NCBI GenBank assembly: GCA_003696765.1
Contig: RFFX01000008.1
Coordinates: 1-44,216 of the forward strand
Source: Zetaproteobacteria bacterium
GTDB lineage: Bacteria; Pseudomonadota; Zetaproteobacteria; Mariprofundales; J009
Direction of reading: 5' to 3'
Length of the DNA stretch: 44,216 nt
Shown here: one piece after another, positions 24,925-34,161 of the stretch
Position numbering within the stretch: position 1 is the stretch's first letter
Layout of the letters: each line of letters begins with the position of its first letter
Translations under genes and position numbers: made by a program
The notes under the pieces: model-generated
The model's input: only the letters and a program-made list of their open reading frames with translations
The model's database searches: none
Told to the model about the DNA's origin: nothing

Positions 24925-25803
24925 TCAATGGAGCAGATCGTCCTCCGACGATTCCCACCCCTGCTCCTGCTGCTCCACCCGATCGACCGGACGGTACTGC
25001 TCCATCACCAGCGCATCCACCCAGGAAGAGGCCGGGAAAAGGGCGCCGGACTCCACCAGACGCACCCCACCGTCCGCAAGCCGCGCCAGCGTCACCTGCA
25101 CCACATCCCCCTCCCGCAGGTAGGGATGGAGCGCCGGCGGAAGGATCAGGGGCAAGGACTCGGCATCGACATCGTCCACCCGCATCCAGTGGGTGCAGCC
25201 GCCCCCCTCCTCCGCGATGCCGAGCCGTGCCGCAACCGCCAACAGGGAGACGACCGGCGATCGGGCCCGCCCCCCCACGACGGGCAGCGCCCCCGAGGTC
25301 ACCAACCGCTGCAGGGCATGGGCGGCCACCACCGCCCGTTCGCCCTCGGGGGCGCACTCCTCGAAGGCGGCGACGAAACGGTGATAGCGATCACGATCCA
25401 ATCCCCGCTGGCGGTAGGCGAAATCGATCCATTGGCGCAACATCTCCAGCACGTTGCGTATCCCGCGACCGTCGAGGGCCATATCCTTGAGCAGGTACCA
25501 GCCGATGAACTCCCGCAGATGCTCCTCGTCCAGCTGATCGATGGTGAGCGCCCCCAGATCGGCCGGAGGCGACCGATCCGCATCACCGAGCATCCGCTCC
25601 ATCTGTGCATCGAGCTCCCGCTCCCACTCCTGCTGCGACCCCTCCTCGCCCCCGCCCCATTCGGGAGGGAGCAGCCCCGACCACCCCTGCAGATAGTCGA
25701 TCAACAGCGAAACACAATGCTCGGCCCGATGGCCGGCCTGACGATTCCGGTCGTAGTGCTGATGCACGAAGCGCTCCAGCGATTGCTGCACGGTCACGGC
25801 CAT
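24925..25803 (-). CDS. Hypothetical protein, helical N-terminal half
   Basis: 292 aa, soluble, no family recognised. Residues about 1-170 are predicted helical, with HQHYDRNRQAGHRAEHCVSLLIDYLQGW, LREFIGWYLLKDMALDGRG and VLEMLRQWIDFAYRQRGLDRDRY. This loosely resembles helical bundles of recombinase core-binding domains, but no catalytic domain follows. The C-terminal half has beta-like stretches ending in a charged EQQEQGWESSEDD tail. The ATG at 25803 lies beside a degenerate PSC element without a Shine-Dalgarno. It is divergent from efp. Confidence 0.65.
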   Translation of the reverse strand: MAVTVQQSLERFVHQHYDRNRQAGHRAEHCVSLLIDYLQGWSGLLPPEWGGGEEGSQQEWERELDAQMERMLGDADRSPPADLGALTIDQLDEEHLREFIGWYLLKDMALDGRGIRNVLEMLRQWIDFAYRQRGLDRDRYHRFVAAFEECAPEGERAVVAAHALQRLVTSGALPVVGGRARSPVVSLLAVAARLGIAEEGGGCTHWMRVDDVDAESLPLILPPALHPYLREGDVVQVTLARLADGGVRLVESGALFPASSWVDALVMEQYRPVDRVEQQEQGWESSEDDLLH

Positions 25804-25807
25804 AAAC

Positions 25808-25905
25808 GACGATGGAACGGCAACGAGTCCCTCCATGGACCCCTTGCACGACGGGCACCGAAGGCCCCGATCCACACCGATCCCATACGGGATGCCGGCT
25901 TCTCA
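25808..25905 (-). repeat. PSC element, strongly degenerate, ahead of the hypothetical gene
   Basis: The plus-strand run GATGGAACGGCAACGAGTCC, then CTCCATGGAC, then ACGGGCACCGAAGG and CCGATCC, matches tail, H5 and H4 in order with many substitutions. Beyond that only scattered similarity remains. It lies in the divergent spacer before efp. Confidence 0.6.
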
Positions 25906-26021
25906 TCACCCGCCGCGGTCGGCAGGCTTCGCCCCACCCAGCGCCATCCACGGGCGGGTCCCTGCCCCGATGGGCCTGCCCCGAGGCTACCGAAACACTA
26001 TCCGCACGACAGGAGAGAGCA

Positions 26022-26582
26022 ATGCAACTGAACGCGCCGAGTATCCGCCCGGGCATGGTCCTTGCGGTGGACAACGGCCTCTGGCGGGTGATGAAAACCC
26101 AGCACGTCACCCCCGGCAAGGGGGTCGCCTGCATGCAAGTGGAGATGCGCAACATCGAAACCGGCGTCAAGGCCAACAAGCGTTTCAACTCCACGGAGCG
26201 GGTGGAGCGGGTGGTGCTCAACCAGCAGGAGATGCAGTTCCTCTATCAGGACGGCGACGACTACCACTTCATGAACATGGAGAACTTCGAGCAGATCGTC
26301 CTCAAGCGCGAGATGCTGGAGCACGCCCTCCCCTACCTGCTGCCGGAGATGGTCGTCACCGTCGAGTTCCACGAGGATCGGCCGCTCAACGTCCAGATGC
26401 CGCAAAGCGTGGTGCTGACCGTGGTGGAGTGCGATGCGGCCATCAAGGGGCAGACGGCGACCGGCTCCTACAAGCCGGGACGGCTGGAGACCGGCGCCCC
26501 GATCATGGTGCCGCCCTACCTCGAGCCGGGAACCAGGGTACGGGTCAACACCGAAACCGGCGAGTTCATCGAACGGGCCTGA
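26022..26582 (+). CDS. efp: Translation elongation factor P
   Basis: Relieves ribosome stalling at polyproline; 186 aa, three beta-barrel domains. The KOW-like N-domain carries HVTPGKGVACMQV with Lys33 at the position modified in Lys-type EF-P. The middle OB domain includes FLYQDGDDYHFMN. The C-terminal signature is GSYKPGRLETGAPIMVPPYLEPG, then RVNTETGEFIERA. AGGAG lies 9 nt before the ATG at 26022. No epmA/epmB modification genes are present here. Confidence 0.96.
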   Translation: MQLNAPSIRPGMVLAVDNGLWRVMKTQHVTPGKGVACMQVEMRNIETGVKANKRFNSTERVERVVLNQQEMQFLYQDGDDYHFMNMENFEQIVLKREMLEHALPYLLPEMVVTVEFHEDRPLNVQMPQSVVLTVVECDAAIKGQTATGSYKPGRLETGAPIMVPPYLEPGTRVRVNTETGEFIERA

Positions 26583-26601
26583 CGTCGAAGGGGGCAGCCG
26601 G

Positions 26602-28026
26602 CTACCGCCCCTCCTCCCCCGCGTCGCGGCCGTAGCGGTCCTCCAGCCGCTCGATGTCGTCCTCCCCCAGGTACTCGCCCACCTGCACCTCGATGATCTT
26701 CAGCGGAATCTTGCCGCGGTTCTCCAGCCGGTGGACCGCGCCGATCGGGATGTAGGTGCTGGCGTTCCTCGCCACGGTGTACCGCTCATCCCCACAGGTG
26801 ACGGTGGCGGTGCCGGAGACCACCACCCAGTGCTCGGAGCGGTGCTGGTGGCGCTGCAGGCTGAGGCAACCCCCCGGCTTCACCTCGATACACTTGAGCT
26901 TGTAGCCGACGGCGCAGTCGTCGAGCACGGTGTAGCTCCCCCATGGGCGGCGCACGGTCCGATGCTCGATGTGCTCGCTGCCGCCGCGCTTCTCGATCTG
27001 CGCCACCACCTCGCGCACCCGCTGGCTGGAGCCGCGCCGGGCGAGCAGGATGGCGTCGGGGGTCTCCACCGCGATCACCCCCTCCAGATCGATCGCCGCG
27101 ATCAACCGCCCATCGCCCCGGATGAGCGCATCGCGACAATCGAGCGCGATCACATCGCCTTCAATGACGTTGCCCTCCGCATCCTTGTCGGAGAGCGCAT
27201 AGACCGCATCCCAGCTGCCGACGTCGGACCACCCTGGATCGCACGGCACCAGCCGAACGTCGTCACCGCGCTCCAACACACCGTAATCGACCGAGATCGA
27301 CGGCATCTCCCCGAAGCGATCGCGGACCACCTCCTGCCACGGGCGGCTGCGCCACTCGGCGCGCATCTCCTGCAGCAGGCGGTCGACCTCCGGCAGGTGG
27401 CGCGCGATCCGGGTCAGGATGGCCGAGGCGCGCCAGACGAACATACCGGAGTTCCAGAAGACCCCGCCGGCCTGCAACAGCCGCTCGGCCCGCTCCCGGT
27501 CCGGCTTCTCGATGAAGCGGCGCACCCGACGCACATCCCCCTCCCCCTCGGCCTCGATGTAGCCGAAGCCGGTCTCGGGCCCTGAGGGGGTGATGCCGAA
27601 GGTGACCAGCACATCCCCGGCGGCGGCCGTCTCCATGGCCAGACGCAGGGCACGGTGGAACTCCGCCCCGTCGCGGATCAGATGGTCGGCCGGCAACACC
27701 ACCAGCACCGGATCACCGCCGCGCTGATCCCGCAGCAACGCCGCAGCCACCGCGATCGCGGGCGCGGTGTTGCGCCCGACCGGTTCGAGGATGACATGCA
27801 ACCCGGCGAGATCCTCCATCGCCTCGCCCTGGGCGTAGCGCTCGCCGGTCACCACCCAGACCTGCTCCCTGGGAATCAGCGGATCGATCCGCTCCAGCGT
27901 CGACGCCAGCATGGTCCGTTCCCCGTCGATCCGGAGAAACTGCTTGGGAAGCTGCCGCCGGGAGAGCGGCCAAAGTCGGGTGCCGGAGCCCCCGGCGAGG
28001 ATGATGGCGCAGGCGTCGTCGTTCAT
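26602..28026 (-). CDS. manC: Bifunctional mannose-1-phosphate guanylyltransferase / mannose-6-phosphate isomerase
   Basis: AlgA/ManC/WbpW-type enzyme supplying GDP-mannose for polysaccharides, 474 aa. The N-terminal nucleotidyltransferase has ILAGGSGTRLWPLSRRQLPK (pyrophosphorylase motif) and FIEKPDRERA. The C-terminal cupin isomerase has QRHQHRSEHWVVVSGTATV and YIPIGAVHRLEN with metal-binding His residues. The ATG at 28026 directly follows a short PSC remnant and has no Shine-Dalgarno; a longer in-frame start would lie in the tRNA terminator. It may serve LPS or EPS; no glycosyltransferases are adjacent. Confidence 0.93.
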   Translation of the reverse strand: MNDDACAIILAGGSGTRLWPLSRRQLPKQFLRIDGERTMLASTLERIDPLIPREQVWVVTGERYAQGEAMEDLAGLHVILEPVGRNTAPAIAVAAALLRDQRGGDPVLVVLPADHLIRDGAEFHRALRLAMETAAAGDVLVTFGITPSGPETGFGYIEAEGEGDVRRVRRFIEKPDRERAERLLQAGGVFWNSGMFVWRASAILTRIARHLPEVDRLLQEMRAEWRSRPWQEVVRDRFGEMPSISVDYGVLERGDDVRLVPCDPGWSDVGSWDAVYALSDKDAEGNVIEGDVIALDCRDALIRGDGRLIAAIDLEGVIAVETPDAILLARRGSSQRVREVVAQIEKRGGSEHIEHRTVRRPWGSYTVLDDCAVGYKLKCIEVKPGGCLSLQRHQHRSEHWVVVSGTATVTCGDERYTVARNASTYIPIGAVHRLENRGKIPLKIIEVQVGEYLGEDDIERLEDRYGRDAGEEGR

Positions 28027-28060
28027 GTCAGACCACAAAACGTCCGTCCGTGGAGCCTCT
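28027..28060 (-). repeat. PSC element fragment ahead of manC
   Basis: A tail variant (GTCAGACCACAAAACG on plus) with CGTCCGTCCGTGGA corresponds to the tail and left part of H5. It is cut off about 20 nt before the tRNA-Lys terminator. Same orientation as manC. Confidence 0.75.
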
Positions 28061-28081
28061 GCGAAGAAGCGGGAAGGATGC

Positions 28082-28111
28082 AAAAAAGGGGGTGCGCATC
28101 CGCGCACCCCC
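28082..28111 (-). terminator. Rho-independent terminator of tRNA-Lys
   Basis: On the minus strand GGGGGTGCGC, loop GGAT, GCGCACCCCC and six T residues form a perfect 10-bp stem plus U-tract, 11 nt downstream of the tRNA 3' end. Confidence 0.96.
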
Positions 28112-28121
28112 TTGGTGCAGA

Positions 28122-28197
28122 TGGTGGGTCGTCAGGGGATCGAACCCTGGACCCGCGGATTAAGAGTCCGCTGCTCTGCCAGCTGAGCTAACGACCC
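28122..28197 (-). tRNA. tRNA-Lys (anticodon CTT)
   Basis: Minus-strand cloverleaf: acceptor GGGTCGT / ACGACCC, D-arm GCTCAGCTGGCAGAGC, anticodon loop CTCTTAA (CTT, reading AAG), T-arm GGGTTCGATCC, discriminator A and encoded CCA. A strong terminator follows. Confidence 0.98.
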
Positions 28198-28320
28198 GCA
28201 GCGAAGTATCGCCCCCGCCCACACAAATTCAAGCCACCCCGCCGCGACAGGCCGTCGTCGGTCGGGGATGACCACGGTAGCATCGCGCCGCATGCGCGAT
28301 CCCCGTCCCATCGCCGCCCC

Positions 28321-30303
28321 GTGAGCCGCTCCTTCCATCTCGTCGGCGACTTCACCCCACAGGGGGATCAGCCGCAGGCCATCGCCGAACTGGTCGATGG
28401 GGTCCGGCGCGGGGCGCGCTACCAGACGCTGCTCGGCGTCACCGGCTCGGGCAAGACCTACACCATGGCCTGCGTCATCGAGCAGGTGCAGAAGCCGACC
28501 CTGATCCTGGCGCCCAACAAGACGCTCGCCGCCCAGCTCTACGGTGAATTCAAGCAGTTCTTCCCCGACAACGCCGTCGAGTATTTCGTCTCCTACTACG
28601 ACTACTACCAGCCGGAGGCCTATGTGCCGCAGAGCGACACCTTCATCGAGAAGGATTCGTCGATCAACGAGCAGATCGACCGCATGCGGCTGGCCGCCAC
28701 CCGCGCCCTGCTCGAGCGGGAGGATGTGATCATCGTCGCCAGCGTCTCCTGCATCTACGGCCTGGGCAGCCCGGAGGCCTACGCCGGCATGCTGCAATAC
28801 TTCGAGGTGGGCCGGGAGGTGGAGATGCGCGCGGCGATGGCCAAGCTGGTCGAGCTGCAGTACCAGCGCAACGACACCGACCTCCGGCGCGGAACCTTCC
28901 GCGTGCGCGGCGATACGCTGGAGATCTTCCCCGCCGAGGCGGAGGAGTGGGCGCTGCGCATCGAGTTCTTCGGCGACGAGGTCGAGGCCATCACCCGCTT
29001 CGATCCGTTGACCGGCAGGCGCATCGAGCGGCTGCACAAGTTCACCGTCTTCCCCAAGAGCCACTTCGTCACCCCGCGCGATCAGCTGCTGCGGGCCATG
29101 GAGTCGATCCGCGAGGAGCTCAAGGAGCGGCTGGCTGAGCTGCGCGGGCAGAACCGCCTGCTCGAGGCGCAGCGGCTGGAGCAGCGCACGCTGTTCGACC
29201 TGGAGATGATGCAGGAGATCGGCTACTGCAGCGGGGTGGAGAACTACTCACGCCACCTCACCGGCCGGCCTCCCGGCGCGCCGCCGCCGACCCTGCTCGA
29301 CTACCTGCCCAACAACGCGCTGGTGATGATCGACGAATCGCATGTCACCGTGCCGCAGATCGGCGGCATGTTCCGCGGTGACCGGGCGCGCAAGCAGACG
29401 CTGGTCGACTACGGCTTCCGCCTCCCCTCGGCGCTGGACAACCGCCCGCTCACCTTCGAGGAGTTCGAGGCGCTGGTACCGCAGACCATCTACGTCTCGG
29501 CCACGCCGTCGGAACATGAGCTGCGCCGCTCCGGCGGGGTGGTGGTCGAGCAGGTGATCCGCCCCACCGGCCTGGTCGATCCGCCGGTGGAGGTACGCCC
29601 GGCAACCTGTCAGGTGGAGGATTTCGTCACCGCTGCGAGGGAGGTGATCGCCGCCGGCCACCGCGTGCTCGCCACCTGCCTGACCAAGCGGATGGCCGAG
29701 GATCTCACCGACTACCTGAACGAACAGCGGCTGCGGGTGCGCTACCTCCACTCGGACATCGACACCGTCGAGCGGACCGAGATCCTGCGCGACCTGCGCC
29801 TCGGCCTGTTCGACATCCTGATCGGCATCAACCTGCTGCGCGAGGGGCTCGACCTGCCCGAAGTGGCGCTGGTGGCGATCTTCGACGCCGACAAGGAGGG
29901 GTTCCTCCGCTCCCACCGTTCGCTGATCCAGACCATCGGACGGGCGGCACGCAACGCCGAGGGACGGGTGATCCTCTACGCCGACACCGTCACCGATTCC
30001 ATGCGCCGGGCCATCGACGAAACCAGGCGGCGCCGCACCAAACAGCTTCGCTGGAACCGCGAACACGGCATCACCCCACAGACCATCCGCCGGGGGATCC
30101 ACGACATCCTCGGATCGGTTTGGGAGCTGGACCACGCCACCATCCCGGAGGTGCGGGAGCCGGAGCGGGAGCAACTGCACGGCGGGGCGCGCGAGGAAGA
30201 GATCCGCCGGCTGGAGCGGGCCATGGCATCTGCCGCCGCCGATCTGCGCTTCGAGGAGGCGGCGAAGATCCGCGATACCCTGCGCCGGTTGCAACAGCAG
30301 TAG
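28321..30303 (+). CDS. uvrB: Excinuclease ABC subunit B
   Basis: Nucleotide excision repair helicase-like damage verifier that works with UvrA and UvrC; 660 aa. It has Walker [13 protein letters not shown] (about 39-50), the beta-hairpin region [24 protein letters not shown]-like motif [11 protein letters not shown], and motifs [19 protein letters not shown] and [12 protein letters not shown]. The C-terminal UVR motif [20 protein letters not shown] binds UvrC. The GTG start at 28321 matches the usual N-terminus ([17 protein letters not shown]); no strong Shine-Dalgarno is seen. Transcribed alone. Confidence 0.97.
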   Translation: MSRSFHLVGDFTPQGDQPQAIAELVDGVRRGARYQTLLGVTGSGKTYTMACVIEQVQKPTLILAPNKTLAAQLYGEFKQFFPDNAVEYFVSYYDYYQPEAYVPQSDTFIEKDSSINEQIDRMRLAATRALLEREDVIIVASVSCIYGLGSPEAYAGMLQYFEVGREVEMRAAMAKLVELQYQRNDTDLRRGTFRVRGDTLEIFPAEAEEWALRIEFFGDEVEAITRFDPLTGRRIERLHKFTVFPKSHFVTPRDQLLRAMESIREELKERLAELRGQNRLLEAQRLEQRTLFDLEMMQEIGYCSGVENYSRHLTGRPPGAPPPTLLDYLPNNALVMIDESHVTVPQIGGMFRGDRARKQTLVDYGFRLPSALDNRPLTFEEFEALVPQTIYVSATPSEHELRRSGGVVVEQVIRPTGLVDPPVEVRPATCQVEDFVTAAREVIAAGHRVLATCLTKRMAEDLTDYLNEQRLRVRYLHSDIDTVERTEILRDLRLGLFDILIGINLLREGLDLPEVALVAIFDADKEGFLRSHRSLIQTIGRAARNAEGRVILYADTVTDSMRRAIDETRRRRTKQLRWNREHGITPQTIRRGIHDILGSVWELDHATIPEVREPEREQLHGGAREEEIRRLERAMASAAADLRFEEAAKIRDTLRRLQQQ

Positions 30304-30363
30304 CGGCCGTCACCCGCGACGCCCCCACGCCGCCATCACGCGAGGCCGGCGCCCCGGCCCCGC

Positions 30364-31515
30364 TCAATACCGCTGCAGCGTGCCGTCCACCTCGTCGATC
30401 CAGCGGATGATGCCGCCGGCGAGATTGTAGACCTCGCCATACCCCTTCGACCGCAGCAGCTCCACCGCCCTGGCCGAGCGGCCGCCCAGCTTGCAATAGA
30501 CCACCACCGGCCGATCTCCGGGCACCTCGGTATGTCGCGCCTCCAGCTCGCCCAGCGGAATCGCATGGCTTCCCCCGATGGAGCAGATCGCCACCTCGTG
30601 CGGCTCGCGCACATCCAGAAGGTAGAGATCGGACCGCTCCCGCCGCATCTCCACCAGCCGGCGCGGGGTGATGTCGTAGGGGCGCAGAGGCTCCTCCCGA
30701 CGACGTTCCGTCGGCGGCAGGCCGCAGAACCGCTCGTAGGCGGTCACATCGCCGATGGTCGGGTGATCACCGCAGGCCGGGCAATCCGGATCGCGCCGCA
30801 GCCGCACCGTGCGGAAGTGCATGGTCAGTGCATCGTAGAGCAGCAACCTGCCGGCCAGGCTCTCCCCCAGCCCGAGGATGATCTTGACCGCCTCGGTGGC
30901 CTGGATCACCCCGATCACCCCGGGAAGCACCCCCAGCACCCCGCCCTCGGCGCACGAGGGCACCAGCCCCGGCGGCGGGGGCTCGGGATAGAGGCAGCGA
31001 TAACAGGGGCCGCCGTCATGGTGGAAGACCGTGGCCTGCCCCTCGAACTGGAAGATCGAGGCGTAGATCAGCGGCTTGTCCTCGAGCACGCAGGCATCGT
31101 TGACCAGATAGCGGGTGGGGAAGTTGTCGGTGCCGTCGACCACCAGATCGTAGCCGCGCACCATCGCCCGCACATTCTCCCGCGTGACGCCGTCGCCATG
31201 GAGCACCACATCGAGATGGGGATTGATGCCCAGCAGCCGGTCGCGCGCCGACTCCACCTTGGAACGGCCGATGTCGGCGGTCGAATGGATGATCTGCCGC
31301 TGCAGGTTGGAGTCGTCCACCACATCGAAGTCGACCAGCCCCAGCCGGCCGACGCCGGCGGCGGCCAGATAGAGCGCGGCCGGGCTGCCCAGGCCGCCGG
31401 TGCCGATGCACAACACCCGCGCCGCCTTGAGCCGCCTCTGCCCCTCCAGCCCCACCTGCGGCAGGATGATGTGGCGGTTGAAACGGGCAAGCTCCGCTTT
31501 CGTGAGTTCGGTCAT
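30364..31515 (-). CDS. ThiF/MoeB-type adenylyltransferase-rhodanese fusion (MoeZ-like)
   Basis: Activates a sulfur-carrier protein C-terminus and transfers sulfur; 383 aa, cytosolic. The N-terminal E1-like domain has the nucleotide loop CIGTGGLGSPAALYLAAAG, Arg/Asp motif DDSNLQRQI and DGTDNFPTRYLVND. Two zinc CxxC pairs are present (CYRC and CPAC). The C-terminal rhodanese domain (about 285-383) ends in active-site VVYCKLGGRSARAVE with Cys. It could serve ThiS, MoaD or another sulfur carrier. The ATG at 31515 follows a PSC element, but GAGGAG here gives a good ribosome-binding site. Confidence 0.93.
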   Translation of the reverse strand: MTELTKAELARFNRHIILPQVGLEGQRRLKAARVLCIGTGGLGSPAALYLAAAGVGRLGLVDFDVVDDSNLQRQIIHSTADIGRSKVESARDRLLGINPHLDVVLHGDGVTRENVRAMVRGYDLVVDGTDNFPTRYLVNDACVLEDKPLIYASIFQFEGQATVFHHDGGPCYRCLYPEPPPPGLVPSCAEGGVLGVLPGVIGVIQATEAVKIILGLGESLAGRLLLYDALTMHFRTVRLRRDPDCPACGDHPTIGDVTAYERFCGLPPTERRREEPLRPYDITPRRLVEMRRERSDLYLLDVREPHEVAICSIGGSHAIPLGELEARHTEVPGDRPVVVYCKLGGRSARAVELLRSKGYGEVYNLAGGIIRWIDEVDGTLQRY

Positions 31516-31650
31516 GGTTGATCTCCTCGCAAAACGTCCGTCCATGGACTTTTTGCTTGACGGGGATCGAAGTGCGCCTCTTCGACGCCCGTACGAAGCC
31601 ATCGCCTGCCTGCGCAGGACCAAGCGCGAACAGCGGTGCCGCGCAAGCCC
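31516..31650 (-). repeat. PSC element, half-degraded, between atpC and the MoeB-rhodanese gene
   Basis: H5 (AAAACGTCC / GGACTTTTT, unpaired at one position) and H4 (GGGGATCGAAG / CTTCGACGCCC) are recognisable. H3 is broken, with inner TGCCTGCGCAGG, and H2 is reduced to scattered matches ending at the atpC stop. The tail has been altered to AGGAGATC, producing a Shine-Dalgarno. Confidence 0.88.
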
Positions 31651-32109
31651 CTACGGGCGGCCGACCGGCGGGTGGTGGCGGCTGCGTCGACGCACCACCT
31701 GCAGCCGGGCGAGGGCGAGCTCCAACGCGACCAGGGCCCGATCCGCTCCTCCGCCGCCTACGCCTGACCCCGCCCACACCGCCCGGGCACGCTCAACCGC
31801 CCGCTGCGCCTCGGCCTCGTCGATCGCTTCCGCACGCTCGAAGCTGTCGGCCAGGATGGTGACACCCTCAGGCTGCACCTCGAGCCAACCTCCGGAGATC
31901 ACGAACAGCTCCTCGCAGCGGGCGTCGCACGCGGCATCCTCCTCCAGGCGATCGATCCGCACCGCCCCGGGACGGAGCAGCGCCAGCAGCGGGGCGTGCC
32001 CCGGCAGGATGGCCAGCTCCCCGCCCGCCGACGGCGCCACCACCCGCCGCGCGCGACCACGACAGATCTCCCGCTCCACCGTGGCGATGAGCACCGTCAG
32101 AGAGGCCAT
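31651..32109 (-). CDS. atpC: F1 ATP synthase epsilon subunit, detached from any atp operon
   Basis: 152 aa. The beta-sandwich domain has the typical APSAGGELAILPGHAPLLALLRPG-type core (PGHAPLLALL) and WLEVQPEGVTILADSFERAE. The two-helix C-domain has AEAQRAVERARAVWAG and ALVALELALARLQVVRR. Epsilon normally ends the atpIBEFHAGDC operon, but the gene here is flanked upstream by 240 nt of non-coding sequence and a divergent map gene. The remainder of the synthase must be elsewhere. A role as a second-copy or alternative-synthase epsilon is possible. Confidence 0.85.
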   Translation of the reverse strand: MASLTVLIATVEREICRGRARRVVAPSAGGELAILPGHAPLLALLRPGAVRIDRLEEDAACDARCEELFVISGGWLEVQPEGVTILADSFERAEAIDEAEAQRAVERARAVWAGSGVGGGGADRALVALELALARLQVVRRRSRHHPPVGRP

Positions 32110-32351
32110 GACGCCAGCCTACCACCCCCCCGGCGGACAAGCCAACCCGCACCCCGACGATCGCAGCACACCACCCCCATCCGGAAGCGCATCGACCGGG
32201 CAACGCCCGAAACGCGTGCCCCGGGATTCCCGCGACCCGGTCGCCTCCATGCATCGATCCCGGGATCCGAACCGCCGCTCCGGCCGCGGGCGGCGGCACT
32301 CCGCAAGGCACGCCCGATGACAAACCATCCGCTCGGGCTAGCCTCTCCCGC

Positions 32352-33125
32352 GTGGTTCACCTGAAGAGTCGCGAGGAGATCGAGGCGATGCGCCCCGCCT
32401 GCCGGGCGGCGGCCGCAACGTTGCAGTGGGTCGGGACACAGATCCGCCCCGGCATCACCACCGACATGATCAACGAGATGGTCCACGAGGACACCCTACG
32501 TCGCGGCGGCATCCCCGCCCCGCTCAACTACCACGGGTTCCCCAAATCGGTCTGCACCTCGGTCAACCACGTCGTCTGCCACGGCATCCCCGGAAAGCGG
32601 GTGTTGCGTGACGGCGACATCATCAACGTCGATGTCACCACCATCATCGACGGCTGGCACGGAGACACCAGCCGAACCTTCTTCGTCGGCACGCCGCGCG
32701 CCAAGGCACGCAAGATCGTTCGCGTCGCCCGCAAGGCGCTCGATGTCGGGATCGCCGCGGTCCGCCCCGGGGCCACGCTGGGGGATATCGGCCACGCCAT
32801 CCAGAGCTACGCCGAGAGCGAGGGGTGCTCGGTCGTGCGCGAATATTGCGGCCACGGCATCGGACGCAACTTCCACGAAGATCCGCAGGTGCTCCACTAC
32901 GGCAGGCCGGGGACGGGCCTGCCGCTGCAGGCCGGCATGGTCTTCACCATCGAGCCGATGATCAACCTGGGCAAGCCGGGCATCAAGCTGCTCAAGGACA
33001 AGTGGACGGTGGTCACCCGGGACAAGTCGCTCTCCGCTCAGTTCGAGCACACACTGGCGGTGACCGACGACGGGGTGGAGATCCTCACCCTGCCGGAGGA
33101 GGAAGAGGAGGAGGCGTCGTCGTGA
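32352..33125 (+). CDS. map: Methionine aminopeptidase, type I
   Basis: Removes initiator Met from nascent proteins; 257 aa, dinuclear metal. Metal ligands are visible in INVDVTTIIDGWHGDTSRTF (two Asp), GHGIGRNFHEDP (His), FTIEPMINLG (Glu) and SAQFEHTLAVT (Glu). Additional conserved His is in NYHGFPKSVCTSVN. The start is GTG at 32352. A Glu-rich tail (EEEEEEASS) ends the protein. Downstream DUF190 overlaps by GTGA. No PSC element separates it from atpC, and nothing was recognised in the 240-nt divergent spacer. Confidence 0.96.
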   Translation: MVHLKSREEIEAMRPACRAAAATLQWVGTQIRPGITTDMINEMVHEDTLRRGGIPAPLNYHGFPKSVCTSVNHVVCHGIPGKRVLRDGDIINVDVTTIIDGWHGDTSRTFFVGTPRAKARKIVRVARKALDVGIAAVRPGATLGDIGHAIQSYAESEGCSVVREYCGHGIGRNFHEDPQVLHYGRPGTGLPLQAGMVFTIEPMINLGKPGIKLLKDKWTVVTRDKSLSAQFEHTLAVTDDGVEILTLPEEEEEEASS

Positions 33126-33463
33126 TCTCCGGCCGCTGTCTGCGCATCTACACCACCGAGTCGGACCGGATCGACGGCAAGCCTGCGCTGGAGGCGATCG
33201 TCGGGCTGTGCAAGGAGGCCGGCGTGCACGGCGTCTCGGTGGTGCGCTGCGTGGAGGGGATGGGGCGCCATGGCATCCACTCGGCATCGTTCCTCAGCCT
33301 GGCCAGTGATCTCCCGCTGCTGGTGGAGATCATCGACACCGAAGAGCGGATCGAACAGGCGATCGCCACCCTGCGGCCCCACCTCGCCGACCGGCTGGTG
33401 GCCACCTGGCCGGTACAACTGCTGCGTACCGGCTGGAACGGGAATGGGGAGGACGCGCCATGA
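33122..33463 (+). CDS. DUF190 (GlnB-like fold) protein
   Basis: 113 aa, beginning VISGRCLRIYTTESDRIDGKP from the GTG at 33122. Its typical pattern is an N-terminal beta strand, EAIVGLCKEAGVHGVSVVRCVEGMG, a PxxVEIID-like LLVEIIDTEERIEQAI and DRLVATWPVQLL. DUF190 proteins share the PII ferredoxin-like fold and often sit beside CrcB/fluoride exporters or regulators, but their function is not settled. It overlaps map and the CRP-family gene by 4 nt each, so it is a middle cistron. Confidence 0.85.
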   Translation: MISGRCLRIYTTESDRIDGKPALEAIVGLCKEAGVHGVSVVRCVEGMGRHGIHSASFLSLASDLPLLVEIIDTEERIEQAIATLRPHLADRLVATWPVQLLRTGWNGNGEDAP

Positions 33464-34161
33464 TCGAGCACCTGCGCAAGGTTCCGCTCTTTTCCGAGTT
33501 GAGCGACGACAACCTGCTCTCGATCGCCCAGCTGGGGCATGTCGACGCCGTCCCGCCCAATACCATGGTCCTGCAGGAGGGGGACAAGGGCGACGCCCTC
33601 TTCATCGTGCTCGAAGGGAGGGTGAAGATCTGTTACTATGCCCCCGACGGACGCGAGGTGATCCTGAGCATCCTCGAGGAGGGGCAGTTCTTCGGGGAGA
33701 TGGCCCTGCTCGCCTGCAGCACCCGCTCGGCCACGGTGATCACCATGACCACCAGCCGCCTGGCCCAGATCCGCTGCCAGGACTTCAAGGAGCTGCTGCG
33801 CCGCCACCCCGAGATCGCCGTCGGCATGTTGGCGGAGGTGACCGGACGGCTGCGCCGCACCAGCCAGCTGCTCGAGCGCCTGAGCACCATGAACGTCCCC
33901 GCCCGGCTCTACATGCTGATCCTCGACCAGTGCCACCAGACACGAGCACTGCTCCCCTCGGAGCAGACCGAACACTTCCCGGTGATCGAACTGCCGATCC
34001 ATCAGGTGCTGGCCGACCAGATCGCCACCAGCAGGGAGACGGTCAGCCGCGCCATCAGCAGGCTGAAGAAGAACGGCATCCTCACTCCGGTCGAAGGGCG
34101 CCACAACTTCTTCAGGGTGGATGTCCGCGCGCTGGAGACTCTGACCCAGATCATGGTCTGA
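33460..34161 (+). CDS. CRP/FNR-family transcriptional regulator
   Basis: 233 aa. The cyclic-nucleotide-binding-like domain (about 10-125) has VLQEGDKGDALFIVLEGRVKI and GQFFGEMALLACSTRSATV, close to the CRP phosphate-binding cassette (FGEMALL..RSAT). The HTH domain has VLADQIATSRETVSRAISRL. No N-terminal FNR-type Cys cluster is present, so it is CRP-like rather than an oxygen sensor. The ATG at 33460 overlaps the DUF190 stop (ATGA). Its TGA overlaps the H1 end of the PSC element before ridA. Confidence 0.9.
   Translation: MIEHLRKVPLFSELSDDNLLSIAQLGHVDAVPPNTMVLQEGDKGDALFIVLEGRVKICYYAPDGREVILSILEEGQFFGEMALLACSTRSATVITMTTSRLAQIRCQDFKELLRRHPEIAVGMLAEVTGRLRRTSQLLERLSTMNVPARLYMLILDQCHQTRALLPSEQTEHFPVIELPIHQVLADQIATSRETVSRAISRLKKNGILTPVEGRHNFFRVDVRALETLTQIMV

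Noticed and set aside
24925-25803. Hypothetical protein as a tyrosine recombinase
   Set aside because: Only the helical N-part has any resemblance; no Arg/His/Tyr catalytic domain follows.
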